This document shows, in pieces, positions 11,601 through 19,419 of a stretch of 64,000 bases of DNA. The notes under the pieces are model-generated. The model did no database searches. It was given only the letters and a program-made list of their open reading frames with translations, and was not told the DNA's origin. This stretch comes from Halesus radiatus (Eukaryota > Arthropoda > Insecta > Trichoptera > Limnephilidae). Position 1 is the stretch's first letter. Every line of letters starts with the position of its first letter. The stretch spans positions 248,001-312,000 of the forward strand of contig JAHDVE020007959.1 of assembly GCA_022606495.2 (NCBI GenBank), written 5' to 3'. The translations under genes and the position numbers were made by a program.

Positions 11601-14600
11601 GAGTTGCAGCACCAGGAGAAGTATTAACTTATGTGATTACTTCCACCAATGAAGGAGATGCAACTGCTCAAAACGTACTAATCCAAGATACATTGGAAAC
11701 TGTACTGCCATATGTAGAAGATACTAGCGCAGTCCTAGTAACCGTTAATGTAGCAGGAGTAGAAACTACAAGAACCATAGCAGAGTTAATTTCAGGATTT
11801 ACTATTGATGAGTTAGAGAAGAACCAGACAGTCACCATTACCTTTAGTGTCATTGTAAAATCTGACTTAGACTTAACAATAATAACCTCCATTGCCAATC
11901 AGGCAACCATAGGAGGAACTACACCAGAAATTGAAATCCCAACTGGAAACACAACATTAGATAGTCATAAAAATGTTGCAGATACCAATGGAGATGGAGT
12001 AGCTGCAACAGGTGAAGAATTGGTATATACCATTACTTCAACCAACACAGGGAATGCAACCGCACAAGATCTGTTCATTCAGGATACACTAAGTACAGTG
12101 CTTCCATATGTAGAAGATCCATTAACAAATACAGTCACTGTAAATGTAAATGGTACCATCAGCTTTAAAACCGTAGCAGAACTAATTGCCGGATTTACAG
12201 TAGATACACTTCAAAAAGAGGAAACTGTTACCATCACCTTTAGTGTAACCGTAAAATCTGATTTAGATTTAGAAATGGTAAGCACCATTGCCAATCAAGC
12301 AATCATAGGTGAGACCGCACCAGAAATTGAAATTCCTACTGGAACTGTAAATTTAGAAAGTGGTAAAACCGTAACAGATGCTAGTGGAGATGGAGTAGCA
12401 GCTATGAGTGAAGTACTGACTTATGAAATTACTTCAACCAATACAGGAGAAGCCACAGCAAACAACGTATTGATTCAAGATACTTTGGAAAGTGTACTTC
12501 CATATGTAGAAGATACAAGTGCAGTCATTGTTACAATCAATGTAGCAGGAGTAGAAACTACAAAAACCATAGCAGAATTAATAGCAGGATTCACCATAGA
12601 TCAGTTAGAAAAGAATCAAACAGTCACCATCACCTTTAGCGTCACTGTAAAATCCGATTTAGACTTAGAAACGGTAACATCTATTGCCAACAAGGCAACT
12701 ATAGGCGAAACTGCACCAGAAATTGAAATTCCAACTGGAAAAGTAAATCTGGAAAGTGATAAAACCGCAACAGATGCTAATGGAGATGGAGTAGCAGCTC
12801 CAGGAGAAGTACTTACTTATGAAATTACTTCAACCAACACAGGAGATGCCACAGCAAACAACGTATTGATTCAAGATACTTTGGCAACTGTACTTCCATA
12901 TGTAGAAGATACCAGTGCAGTCATAGTAAATGTTAATGTAGCAGGGGTAGAAACTACAAAAACCATAGCAGAATTAATAGCAGGATTCACCGTAGATCAG
13001 TTAGAAAAAAATCAAACAGTAACAATAACCTTTCATGTAACTGTAAAATCCGATTTAGACTTAGAAACGGTAACATCCATTGCCAACAAAGCAACCATAG
13101 GCGAAACTGCACCAGAAATTGAAATTCCAACTGGAAAAGTAAATCTGGAAAGTGATAAAACCGCAACAGATGCTAATGGAGATGGGGTAGCAGCTCCGGG
13201 TGAAGTACTAACTTATAACATCACTTCAACCAATACAGGAGATGCCACAGCAAACAACGTATTGATTCAAGATACTTTGACAACTGTACTTCCATATGTA
13301 GAAGATACTAGCGCAGTCATTGTTACAATCAACGTAGCAGGAGTAGAAACTACAAAAACCATAGCAGAATTAATAGCAGGATTCACCGTGGATCAGTTAG
13401 AAAAGAATCAGACAGTCACCATAACCTTTAGTGTCACTGTAAAATCCGATTTAGACTTAGAAACGGTAACATCCATTGCCAACAAAGCAACCATAGGCGA
13501 AACTGCACCAGAAATTGAAATTCCAACCGGAAACACAATTCTAGAAAGCAAAAAAACGGTTATTGATGCAAACGGAGACGGAGTAGCAGCACCAGGTGAA
13601 GTATTGACTTATACCATTACTACCATCAACCATGGAGATGTTGTTGCTGAAGAAGTATTCATACAGGATACACTTGAAACGGTACTGCCTTATGTAGATG
13701 ATACAACAAATGTAATTGTAAATGTAGAAATTGCAGGAGTACAAAATACTAAAACAATTGCAGAACTAACAGCAGGTTTCACAATTGATCGATTAGAAAA
13801 GGATCAAATGGTCTTAGTAACCTTCAGTGTAACAGTAAGAGCTGATTTGGATTTAGAAGAAGTTGAATATATTACCAACAAGGCAACCATTGGAAATACA
13901 AATCCAGAGATTGAGATTCCAACAGGAGATGACGTTTTATTAGATAGTAAGAAGAATGTTGTTGATGAGGACAATGATGGATTAGCATCACCAGGAGAAA
14001 AGTTGACCTATACAATTACGTCTACCAATATTGGCAATATAGTGGCCAAAAATCTAGTAATTCAAGATTCACTTGAATCTGTATTACCATACATTAATTC
14101 AGCATTAGGATCTATAGTAACAATAGATTTAGATGGTAGTAGAACAGAAACAACCATAGATGAATTGATGTCTGGCATCACAATTGAAAGGTTAGAAAAA
14201 GGTAAGACAGTAATTGTAACCTTTGATGTAACAATAAAATCAAACCTTGATGTAAGTCAGGTACCATTTATTGCTAATAAAGCAACTGTAGGGGGGACTA
14301 ATACAGAAATAGAAATCCCAACAGGGAAGCCAATACTTACAGCAACAAAATCAGTTGCCGATTACAATGGTGATGGACAGGCATCAGCAGGTGAAATTCT
14401 GACATATACAATTAACGTTGTAAATGAAGGAGATGCTACTGCAACCAGAGTATTAATAAAAGATCCATTATCAACACTGTTGCCAAATGTGAAAAATCCA
14501 AGAAATAACACAGTTCTTATAAGAGTCAACAATGGTTTAATTCAAACAAGAACAGTGGCAGAATTAATGAATGGATTTGACGTATTAGGTTTAGAAGTTG

Positions 14601-16099
14601 GTGACCAGCTAGAAATTATTTTCAATGTAACATTAAATGATGATTTAGATGTTCAAAAAGTCAGCCAGATTTCAAATATTGCAATGGTTGGAAAAGAAAA
14701 TATTGAAGCTGCAATACCAACAGGAGAAGCAGAGTTAATAGCTATAAAGTCAGTGGAAGACGCAGATGGAGATGGAATTGCAACACCAGGTGAAGCATTA
14801 GTTTACACCATTTCAGCTAAAAATGTGGGAACTGTAGATATAACAGATTTGGAAATACAGGATACCTTAGATTCCATACTGCCTTATGTGGAGGCTCCAG
14901 AAAATAATATCCTTACTATTAGGATAAATGGAGAAGTAACAGAAACAATGACAGTACAGGAACTGATGGATGGCTTGTTAATTTCTGAAATACTTGCAGG
15001 AGATAGTGTGACAATCACATTTGGAGTAATATTAGTATCAAACTTAAATGTGTCAGATGTAAAAGAAATTGTTAATATTGCCACATTAGGAGATGTAGAA
15101 GCAGAAGCAAAAATTCCTACAGGAATCACAGAAGTAGTTGGACAGAAAATGGTAGAGGATTCTGGAAATGATGGATTAGCATCACCAGGGGAAACACTGA
15201 AGTATAAAATTATTGCTACAAATGAAGGAATAGTATCTGCTAATAATTTAATTATTATGGACAAATTGGAAACAATCATTCCATATGTAAATGATTTCTC
15301 AACAACAAAAATCCAAATTGAGTTAAATGGAGTTGTTTCTTCCAGAGATATAGCAGATCTAATCACAGGCATAAAAATTGCTGAATTAAAAGGTGGTGAA
15401 ATGGTAACCATTACCTTTGAAGTAACAGTGAGAGATGATTTGGATGTACTATCAGTAGAACAGTTATTTAATTCTGCTATGGTGGGAGATACTTTGGTTG
15501 AGATTACAATTCCAATCCAGAAACACTCATATAATATTTTGTATCATGGAAATGGAAATATTGGAGGAACTGCACCAGTAGATGGCACTATTTATGTAGA
15601 TGGTGACATAATTACCTTTATGAGCAAAGATACTTTAAAAAGTATGGAATACAGATTTACAGGTTGGAATACTAAAACCGATGGAACTGGTATGACATTC
15701 AAGCCAGGAGATACAGCGATTTCTAATGAACTGTATGATATGATAGTGTCTGGAAGAAGTATGGGAAGAACCATTAATCTTTATGCTATGTGGAGTAAGG
15801 TTTCCACTGGTGGCGGAGGTGGTGTAGTAACAAATCCATCACAAAATCCATCACAAACCCCATCACCAACTCCAACACCATCACCAACCGATAAAATACC
15901 AGAAGGAGATATTGCACTTGGTACAATCGAACCAACAAATGAAATGCCAGAAGAAACAGTTCCAGGTGGAAATACACCAGAAAATCTAGTTTCGGTACCA
16001 AAGACAGGCGATAAAAGCAATAGTATCATCCTTTATACAATCTTTGCTCTATCAGGTATGGTATTAATCCATTTCATAAACAAAAAAAGTAAAATATAG
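2636..16099 (+). CDS. Giant sortase-anchored surface protein: RCC1 propeller plus 26 DUF11-like repeats
   Basis: A 4487-residue secreted wall protein. Residues 1-31 form a signal peptide (MFKKIIVYLLILSMATPML core). Residues about 55-495 hold about seven RCC1-type blades with the recurring motif GNVWSWG..NxxGQLG. A linking region (about 500-860) ends in a MucBP-like stretch. Residues about 864-4291 contain 26 tandem modules of about 132 residues related to the DUF11 family, each starting near DxNGDGxAxPGE and ending EIEIPTG. One InlB-type (Listeria-Bacteroides) repeat follows (about 4297-4387), then a Pro/Ser/Thr-rich spacer, the sorting motif VPKTG (4454-4458), a hydrophobic segment and a KKSKI tail. 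GAAAGGAAAG precedes the ATG. The role is presumably adhesion or wall-surface scaffolding; the ligand is unknown. No sortase gene is in the window. Confidence 0.9.
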   Translation: MPYKMFKKIIVYLLILSMATPMLSPIATHASTPTDVSNRAVINSSNAPNYGQLSAVKFVEVGNAYLGGVGLDSEGNVWSWGWNQHGQLGMGKTYAQEFYAGGMVRIPYFVGKNIIHVSAGYHFFTALDNQGNVYAWGHNGAGQAGKTGADAGSGSGINLPVKVQNLPNDIVSIASNNGYLDNGFNMALDSSGNAWLWGDNIYGQLGQSGTVTNTYIPKKVSLGVKIKKIVGGWSHVLALDENGDVWSWGSNTYSQLGRTGSATPAKVTKSAGMAKITDIDTSYFISLARDENGNVWQWGQVYGTGAGTASYTNYATPVKLDISSSEISTIGYTPIAQSVSAGESVSYFIDQYGRPWSWGSGRYNGFGREGGYITSQLATTKVAIQQPKVIGDGDTQLYDTDPKTPANGAQKNRGGNYGGYGFNQLHPTVYDDKYKDKPQDDVWKNLALKPIPRVAKIYGSRSAYTLLDTDGNIYRWAYDGSGSVAWGWDYESQYDQNGNLTDGLYDRYLYEVMYMRGAPTVDPISISVRKSLQKIYQTANNTTTDTVVIDAKIPALVYSAAMNITVRPELQEMKYVFIPYNTSNSDFNIEDFTDEDFARAYNSGIYTTGNLVPNVILATGEVQNISRSFDVSGNGKVWIMSKDKAYGRILFHKNTYLIDNFYTPVKMEHQGIGQVPSLADTTIYPATSQNVEKLNAANDTSTDYGIPLDALGNVISNPYFGYDKVKVTKYGTLPNGGDNFWLFKSNQSSSVTYELNNNSFTVTSPYIHDFYYERNPENWVTISYDSEDVASGLELSNFTMPNNPEVVQKNVEITRTPPQIDDYVLIGYKIDGSSVLYDLDDIGDFVYTPTANTNVTFVYGQRDLEADKQVSDASGDGIASPGEELTYTITFSNTGTAVETNVMVKDTLNSLLPYINDPTNNVVTIDNDGIESTKTVQNLIDGFTINRITVGKTVKISFDVIVKSDLDVETVKFLKNDVNIGDKEASSTLPTGKVDLKSFKYVYDTNGDEIAAPGEVLSYNIKTTNEGTATANNIVIKDALENVLPYIEDPLNNTVLVNVDGVIILKTVTDLIAGFTIDKLEAGKTVKIDFIVTIKGDLDVSTVNTLVNTATIGNTNPEVEISVGKVDLESNKVVVDASEDGIASPGEELKYTITSVNKGDATANYVVIKDTLEQVLPYVNDTSETVVYVNAGETIYTKTVSQLIAGFTIDKLEKDQTVTITFSVTVKSDLDLDSVTFIGNQATIGTTTPEIEIPTGTVTLESEKTVVDASGDGVAEPGEVLTYTITSTNTGKATAKNILIQDALGTVLPYVEDTSNITVTVNVAGVETTKTIAELIAGFTIDQLEKDQTVTITFSVTVRSDLDLEMVTSIANKATIGETEPEIEIPTGNVVLESNKIVADANGDGVAAPSEELTYTITSINTGKATAKNILIQDALETVLPYVEDTSTVIVTINVAGVETTKTIADLIAGFTIDQLEKNQTVTITFSVTVKSDLDLVMVTSIANQATIGETTPEIEIPTGTVTLESDKTVVDANRDGVAAPGEELTYTITSTNTGNATANNVLIQDTLETVLPYVENTNAVVVTVNVAGVETTKTIAELIAGFTIDQLEKDQTVTVTFRVTVKFDLDLVNVTSIANQATIGGTAPEIEIPTGTTSLNSGKSVADASGDGVAAPGEVLTYVITSTNEGDATAQNVFIQDTLETALPYVEDTSAVLVTVNVAGVETTRTIAELISGFTIDELEKNQTVTITFHVTVKSDLDLATVTSIANQATIGGTAPEIEIPTGNTALDSHKNVADTNGDGVAAPSEELVYTITSTNTGNATAQDLFIQDTLNTVLPYVEDPLTNTVTVNVNGTISFKTVADLIAGFTVDSLQKDETVTITFRVTVKSDLDLETVSTIANQATIGGTAPEIEIPTGTVTLESGKTVVDASGDGVAAPEEVLTYTITSTNTGEATANNVLIQDTLETVLPYVEDISAVIVTINVAGVETTKTIADLIAGFTVDQLEKNQTVIVTFSVTVRSNLDLETVTSIANQATIGGTTPEIEIPTGKVNLESDKTATDASGDGVAAPGEVLTYTITSINTGDATANNVLIQDTLATVLPYVEDTSAVIVTINVAGVETTKTIVELIAGFTVDQLEKNQTVTITFSVTVRSDLDLETVTSIANQATIGGTTPEIEIPTGNVNLESAKTATDANGDGVAAPSEELTYTITSINTGKATAKNILIKDALETVLPYVEDTSAVLVTVNVAGVETTKTIAELIAGFTVDQLEKNQTVTITFSVTVKSDLDLVTVTSIANQATIGETTPEVEIPTGNVTLESNKTVVDANRDGVAAPEEELTYSITSTNTGNATANNVLIQDTLETVLPYVEDTNAVIVTVNVAGVETTKTITELIAGFTIDQLEKDQNVTVTFSVTVKSNLDLANVTSIANKATIGGTAPEIEIPTGTTSLNSGKSVTDASGDGVAAPGEVLTYVITSINEGDATAQNVFIQDTLETVLPYVEDTSAVLVTINVAGVETTKTIAELISGFTIDELEKNQTVTITFSVTVKSDLDLATVTSIANQATVGGTTPEIEIPTGNTTLDSYKNVADTNGDGVAAPGEELVYTITSTNTGNATAQDLFIQDTLSTVLPYVEDPLTNTVTVNVNGTISFKTVADLIAGFTVDTLQKEETVTITFSVTIKSDLDLEMVSTIANQAIIGETTPEIEIPTGTVNLESSKTVIDASGDGVAAPGEVLTYNITSTNTGEATANNVLIQDTLATVLPYVEDTSAVIVTINVAGVETTKTIAELIAGFTVDQLEKNQTITVTFSVTVKSDLDLETVTSIANKATIGETAPEIEIPTGKVALESAKTATDASGDGVAAPGEVITYTITSTNTGDATANNVLIQDTLTTVLPYVEDTTAVIVTINVAGVETTKTIAELIAGFTVDQLEKNQTITVTFSVTVKSDLNLEMVTSIANKATIGETAPEIEIPTGTTSLNSGKSVTDASGDGVAAPGEVLTYVITSTNEGDATAQNVLIQDTLETVLPYVEDTSAVLVTVNVAGVETTRTIAELISGFTIDELEKNQTVTITFSVIVKSDLDLTIITSIANQATIGGTTPEIEIPTGNTTLDSHKNVADTNGDGVAATGEELVYTITSTNTGNATAQDLFIQDTLSTVLPYVEDPLTNTVTVNVNGTISFKTVAELIAGFTVDTLQKEETVTITFSVTVKSDLDLEMVSTIANQAIIGETAPEIEIPTGTVNLESGKTVTDASGDGVAAMSEVLTYEITSTNTGEATANNVLIQDTLESVLPYVEDTSAVIVTINVAGVETTKTIAELIAGFTIDQLEKNQTVTITFSVTVKSDLDLETVTSIANKATIGETAPEIEIPTGKVNLESDKTATDANGDGVAAPGEVLTYEITSTNTGDATANNVLIQDTLATVLPYVEDTSAVIVNVNVAGVETTKTIAELIAGFTVDQLEKNQTVTITFHVTVKSDLDLETVTSIANKATIGETAPEIEIPTGKVNLESDKTATDANGDGVAAPGEVLTYNITSTNTGDATANNVLIQDTLTTVLPYVEDTSAVIVTINVAGVETTKTIAELIAGFTVDQLEKNQTVTITFSVTVKSDLDLETVTSIANKATIGETAPEIEIPTGNTILESKKTVIDANGDGVAAPGEVLTYTITTINHGDVVAEEVFIQDTLETVLPYVDDTTNVIVNVEIAGVQNTKTIAELTAGFTIDRLEKDQMVLVTFSVTVRADLDLEEVEYITNKATIGNTNPEIEIPTGDDVLLDSKKNVVDEDNDGLASPGEKLTYTITSTNIGNIVAKNLVIQDSLESVLPYINSALGSIVTIDLDGSRTETTIDELMSGITIERLEKGKTVIVTFDVTIKSNLDVSQVPFIANKATVGGTNTEIEIPTGKPILTATKSVADYNGDGQASAGEILTYTINVVNEGDATATRVLIKDPLSTLLPNVKNPRNNTVLIRVNNGLIQTRTVAELMNGFDVLGLEVGDQLEIIFNVTLNDDLDVQKVSQISNIAMVGKENIEAAIPTGEAELIAIKSVEDADGDGIATPGEALVYTISAKNVGTVDITDLEIQDTLDSILPYVEAPENNILTIRINGEVTETMTVQELMDGLLISEILAGDSVTITFGVILVSNLNVSDVKEIVNIATLGDVEAEAKIPTGITEVVGQKMVEDSGNDGLASPGETLKYKIIATNEGIVSANNLIIMDKLETIIPYVNDFSTTKIQIELNGVVSSRDIADLITGIKIAELKGGEMVTITFEVTVRDDLDVLSVEQLFNSAMVGDTLVEITIPIQKHSYNILYHGNGNIGGTAPVDGTIYVDGDIITFMSKDTLKSMEYRFTGWNTKTDGTGMTFKPGDTAISNELYDMIVSGRSMGRTINLYAMWSKVSTGGGGGVVTNPSQNPSQTPSPTPTPSPTDKIPEGDIALGTIEPTNEMPEETVPGGNTPENLVSVPKTGDKSNSIILYTIFALSGMVLIHFINKKSKI
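5226..15515 (+). repeat. 26 tandem modules of about 396 bp inside the giant surface gene
   Basis: Modules begin near 5226, 5617, 6016, 6412, 6805, 7201, 7594, 7990, 8389, 8785, 9181, 9577, 9970, 10366, 10765, 11161, 11554, 11950, 12345, 12741, 13137, 13530, 13930, 14330, 14726 and 15120. Modules 5-10 and 11-16 are the same six variants in the same order, offset by 2376 bp. Modules 17-20 repeat variants 13-16, offset by 1584 bp, and module 21 is one more copy of the last variant. The outer modules (1-3 and 22-26) are more diverged. Boundaries are good to about 10 bases. Confidence 0.9.
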
Positions 16100-16189
16100 T
16101 AAATAACATTGATTACGGTGTATCTTTCTGGTAAGATAACAGTTGGATACATCGAATCAAAAAAATAAGAATTATATAAAAGGAGTAGA

Positions 16190-16600
16190 ATGAGAAAAAA
16201 GTCAAGTTCTATATTAATTGCAGTAGGAATCATCATAATCCTAGCAGTTAGTGCATTTGCATATTACATGTTTGCCAATCCACCAACAAAAAGAGCAGAA
16301 AAGGCTAGCCTAAAAATGGGTGATAAATTTTATCAAGAATACTATTATGATTTGGTAACCTTAGGAAAAAAACCAGAACAGATAAAAGAGATTTTAGAAA
16401 CACAAAGTACAACTGGAATTAAAATACCAGTTGCAGAAATTAAAAAAGTCAATGAAATTGATTTAACTGAAATTATAAATTCATTGACTACTATAGAAAA
16501 TAAATTTGACTGGGAAAAAAGTGTGGTAACTATATATCCCAAAGAACCCTATGGGAAGATGGATTATAACATTGAAGTAAACCTGATAGCGTTAAAATAA
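16190..16600 (+). CDS. Small membrane-anchored protein of unknown function
   Basis: A 136-residue protein starting at an ATG preceded by AAAGGAG. An N-terminal hydrophobic segment (about residues 8-29) follows a basic MRKKSSS start, so it is either a signal anchor or an uncleaved signal peptide. The remaining 105 residues are lysine- and glutamate-rich and predicted to be outside the membrane; no lipobox cysteine is present. It lies 90 bases after the giant surface protein gene on the same strand and may be cotranscribed with it, which suggests an accessory role at the wall. I do not recognise the family. Confidence 0.75.
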   Translation: MRKKSSSILIAVGIIIILAVSAFAYYMFANPPTKRAEKASLKMGDKFYQEYYYDLVTLGKKPEQIKEILETQSTTGIKIPVAEIKKVNEIDLTEIINSLTTIENKFDWEKSVVTIYPKEPYGKMDYNIEVNLIALK

Positions 16601-17262
16601 TGATTTGGCCTTCTGGATTGACAACAGTCTATTGGACTTGTGTTTTAGGACACCAGGTAGTATTCATACAATCTATTATTACAATAACCGCATGTTCTGG
16701 TAACAACAATAGGGTATTTAACATCAAGAGTATATCAGTTTCTTCGTATTTAATGTAACTCACATACAAATCTATGTTATAATGTGTTTGTTATAAAAAC
16801 ATAATCTCTGATTTCTTCCAGAAACCTAAGTTGTTGCCAGTATAAAAATAATCTTCAAGCTTTAAAGAAAACTAAACTTTCTTTAAAGCTTATTTTAATG
16901 TGTTTTTTTATATATGTTAGTCTTAATTGTATGAAAGGAAATGGTAAATTTAGCAAGATTGTCATCCATTCCTGTTTTATTTAAATGCCTTTTTTAAATT
17001 TGGGAATTAACACTTTAGTGTTGTCACCACTTTCTATTATTATATTTAAATAATATGCGTCATGCAATTTTACAAAAAAGAAGAATTATCTTGATATTTT
17101 AATCTTATAACAACCCATCCATATCCCTATATTATACCATAAGACTCGAAAGTATATATTAAAAATTCAGCCAAAAAACAAGTATATTTCAATACGCTAT
17201 ACAACTTTTATAATATACAAGCACCAAACACCTGAAAATTCTACAAAGTTTGCAAAATCATC
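16601..17262. other. Non-coding spacer between surface-protein loci
   Basis: About 660 bases with no supportable gene on either strand. It is strongly AT-rich. The only clear structure is the perfect hairpin at 16857-16891. No riboswitch that I could recognise, including a cyclic-di-GMP aptamer core, is visible. Confidence 0.6.
16857..16911 (+). terminator. Strong hairpin, probable terminator of the giant-protein operon
   Basis: AAGCTTTAAAGAAA (16857-16870) and TTTCTTTAAAGCTT (16878-16891) are perfect 14-base inverted repeats with a 7-base loop. A T-rich tail with seven T residues follows. It lies 257 bases after the preceding stop codon. Confidence 0.6.
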
Positions 17263-17291
17263 TTGACTTTTCCTGAATGGGGTATTAAGAT
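17263..17291 (+). promoter_or_regulatory. Promoter-like sequence before a decayed regulator
   Basis: TTGACT (17263-17268), a 17-base spacer and TAAGAT (17286-17291) are followed by a GGGAGG ribosome site and an ATG at 17324. The downstream frame is broken, so this may now start a leader transcript for the wall-protein operon. Confidence 0.55.
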
Positions 17292-17323
17292 TAAGCGAAT
17301 AATGGAAAGGGAGGTATCAGGGT

Positions 17324-17487
17324 ATGTGCATATATGAAAAAATTAAGTTGTATATAGACTACCAAAAATTGCTGTAAAAAATCTAGTAAACCATTCACAG
17401 TTATAGAATTAATGAGTGGTGAAAAAATAATATGCAGGTGATTTTATTTCAATTTGTTTTCCACCAAATGTAGATATAGACATTTAG
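17324..17487 (+). pseudogene. Decayed small XRE-type regulator (tentative)
   Basis: An ATG with a good GGGAGG site opens a frame, MCIYEKIKLYIDYQKLL, that stops after 17 residues. A shifted frame then reads TVIELMSGEKII (about 17398-17434), and another reads YAGDFISICFPPNVDIDI (17431-17484). These three pieces match, in order, the N-terminal helix, the MLNGKRKIYADDF-like turn and the C-terminal helix common in short clostridial XRE proteins. At least two frameshifts or deletions separate them. The assignment is from remembered family patterns and is uncertain. Confidence 0.35.
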
Positions 17488-17794
17488 TGAAGTGAAAAGT
17501 TGTTAGCATAGTTATGTGGTTTGTAAGATTAAAATTAACTTTTATTTTTTCATCAAGTACATGAAGATATAATGTGAGGATGAGCAAGATGAAACACTTA
17601 TGGAATTACTGCAGGAAGCGTGATAATTAGTGGTAAAAATTGTCTGCATGGATTCTAAAAGATTCAATTCTTTTTATATATACAAATATAAGAAGGATTG
17701 CAATATTTTCTATGAAAAGTCATAGGAGATTTTATAGGTACATATTTAACCTGATTGACTTTACGGGTTATAGAAGAAAACGGAGGATATGTTT

Positions 17795-19402
17795 GTGAGG
17801 AAGAACATAGTTATAGCAGCTACACTATTTGTGTTGGCTACAATTCCTTTTTCATCCCCAATGGTGGCATACGCTGCTGAAGGATGGGTAAGCGAGGGAG
17901 AGGATTGGCATTATGTAGATAATAATGGCAATAGTTTATTGAACAAATGGAAAGTCTATGGTGAGGACAGATATTATCTGGATGAAAATGGATTGATGTT
18001 AAAGGACTGTATGTTCGAATATGACAGCCGTTTGTATTATCTAAATGAAGATGGGAAAATGCTACAAAATCAATGGAAGTTAATTACTATTGAGGAACAG
18101 ACCTCTTGGTATTATTTTGGATCTGATGGAATGGCCTATACTAAGTTGGGTACAGGATTCAAAAAGACAATCAATGGGAAAAGTTATGCATTTGATGAAA
18201 ATGGAAGAATGCTTGTAGGTTGGTTGGATGCAGATGGTATACCTCTTGAAGACAGTGATGATTTATTTATAAAAGGTTTCTATTATAGTGATGCTGATGG
18301 AGTCATTTATACAAATCAGTGGTTATTATATAATGGTGTAGTTGATTCTTCTTTAAAGAGTGAAGTTGCTGAAAAAGATTATAACGATTACACACAAATC
18401 TGGTTATATTTTGATAAAGAGGGAAAAAAAGTAAAAAGCGATGATACCAAGATATCTCAAAAAGTAATTGACACTAAAACTTACGGCTTTGATGAAAATG
18501 GTGTTATGCTTCAATGGTGGGGAGCTATGGCAACAACCAGTGGTGATTCCAGATTCTACTCCGGTTATGATAACGGTGAACTTCTGAAAAACACTTGGTT
18601 TTGGATGTACCCTTCTGAAAGTCTCAGTGAATCAGATTATGAGAATGAGGAGTGTAGCTGGTGGCGTTCAGATGATAAGGGTAATGTATTAAAAAATAGA
18701 ATCAAAAAGATAAATGGAAAATGGTATGCATTTGATAAAATCGGAAGAATGCAAAATGGATTTGTTTTATTTAATGGTTACTCAGATTTTGCAGCCCAGT
18801 ATGAAGTGGATGCATGGGAAGCAAAAGATTTTAAGAACGGAATCATATATGGAATTGAAAGAAGTGATCTGTATTTATTTTCCGCAAATGAGTTAAATGA
18901 TGGCTCTATGCAAACCGGAAGCGAGATTAAGATTGAACTGGCAGATGGTGTTTATACCTTTGGCTTTAATGGTAATGGTAAGGCTTATGGTAATAGAAAT
19001 GAACTTGTAAAGAAAAATAGTAAATTCTATATCAATGGACTTCGTTTAGATGCTAGTGAGAGTCTGGGGTATGGTGTTGTAGAATTCAATAATTCTTCCA
19101 CAGGAGCTGTTGAATATAAGCTGGTTAATACTTCAGGAACTACTATAAAAAGTAAAACAAGTGAAAATGCAGTTGTAAAAGATAAGGATGGCGGCTGGAT
19201 TATTATCATTGGTGGAGAGTATAAAGCTTATGTGCTAGATGATGAAAAGCCTAGATGGTATGCTGGTCCAGATGGTACCGGATTCTATCATTATGACAGC
19301 AGTAATAAGAATGATAAGTATGCAGGTGGTAAGATAGCAGGTGCAGAGACTCCAGTGTCTATGAATCAATTACCCGCTGATGCGAAGATTAATTTTAATT
19401 AG
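17795..19402 (+). CDS. Secreted cell-wall-binding-repeat protein
   Basis: A GTG at 17795 is preferred over the ATG two codons upstream (17789), because GGAGG at 17782-17786 sits 8 bases from the GTG but only 2 from the ATG. The product has about 535 residues. A signal peptide (RKNIVIAATLFVLATIPF core, cleavage near AYAAE) is followed by glucan/choline-type wall-binding repeats of the form W.Y.D..G.. (for example DWHYVDNNGNSLLNKWKVYG and YYLDENGLML). A middle segment (about residues 320-480) resembles no repeat. No catalytic domain is seen. It is the first gene of a three-gene operon, 17 bases before the next. The likely role is non-covalent attachment to wall polymers. Confidence 0.85.
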   Translation: MRKNIVIAATLFVLATIPFSSPMVAYAAEGWVSEGEDWHYVDNNGNSLLNKWKVYGEDRYYLDENGLMLKDCMFEYDSRLYYLNEDGKMLQNQWKLITIEEQTSWYYFGSDGMAYTKLGTGFKKTINGKSYAFDENGRMLVGWLDADGIPLEDSDDLFIKGFYYSDADGVIYTNQWLLYNGVVDSSLKSEVAEKDYNDYTQIWLYFDKEGKKVKSDDTKISQKVIDTKTYGFDENGVMLQWWGAMATTSGDSRFYSGYDNGELLKNTWFWMYPSESLSESDYENEECSWWRSDDKGNVLKNRIKKINGKWYAFDKIGRMQNGFVLFNGYSDFAAQYEVDAWEAKDFKNGIIYGIERSDLYLFSANELNDGSMQTGSEIKIELADGVYTFGFNGNGKAYGNRNELVKKNSKFYINGLRLDASESLGYGVVEFNNSSTGAVEYKLVNTSGTTIKSKTSENAVVKDKDGGWIIIIGGEYKAYVLDDEKPRWYAGPDGTGFYHYDSSNKNDKYAGGKIAGAETPVSMNQLPADAKINFN

Positions 19403-19419
19403 AAGGGAGGGAGAAAAAT

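Noticed and set aside
5443..15411. Many minus-strand frames of 60-175 codons opposite the giant gene
   Set aside because: They recur at the module period (for example 8119 and 10495, 2376 bp apart) and are shadows of the repeated plus-strand code. None has a ribosome site of note.
5226..15515. CRISPR-like or other spacer array because of the regular period
   Set aside because: The period of about 396 bp keeps one reading frame throughout, so the array is protein-coding.
15781..16029. Gly/Asp/Val-rich minus-strand frame
   Set aside because: It is the antisense of the Pro/Ser/Thr-rich wall spacer.
16601..17800. Possible cyclic-di-GMP riboswitch ahead of the wall-protein operon
   Set aside because: I looked for the GEMM core motifs and saw none. 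Only a terminator-like hairpin and the decayed regulator are supportable.
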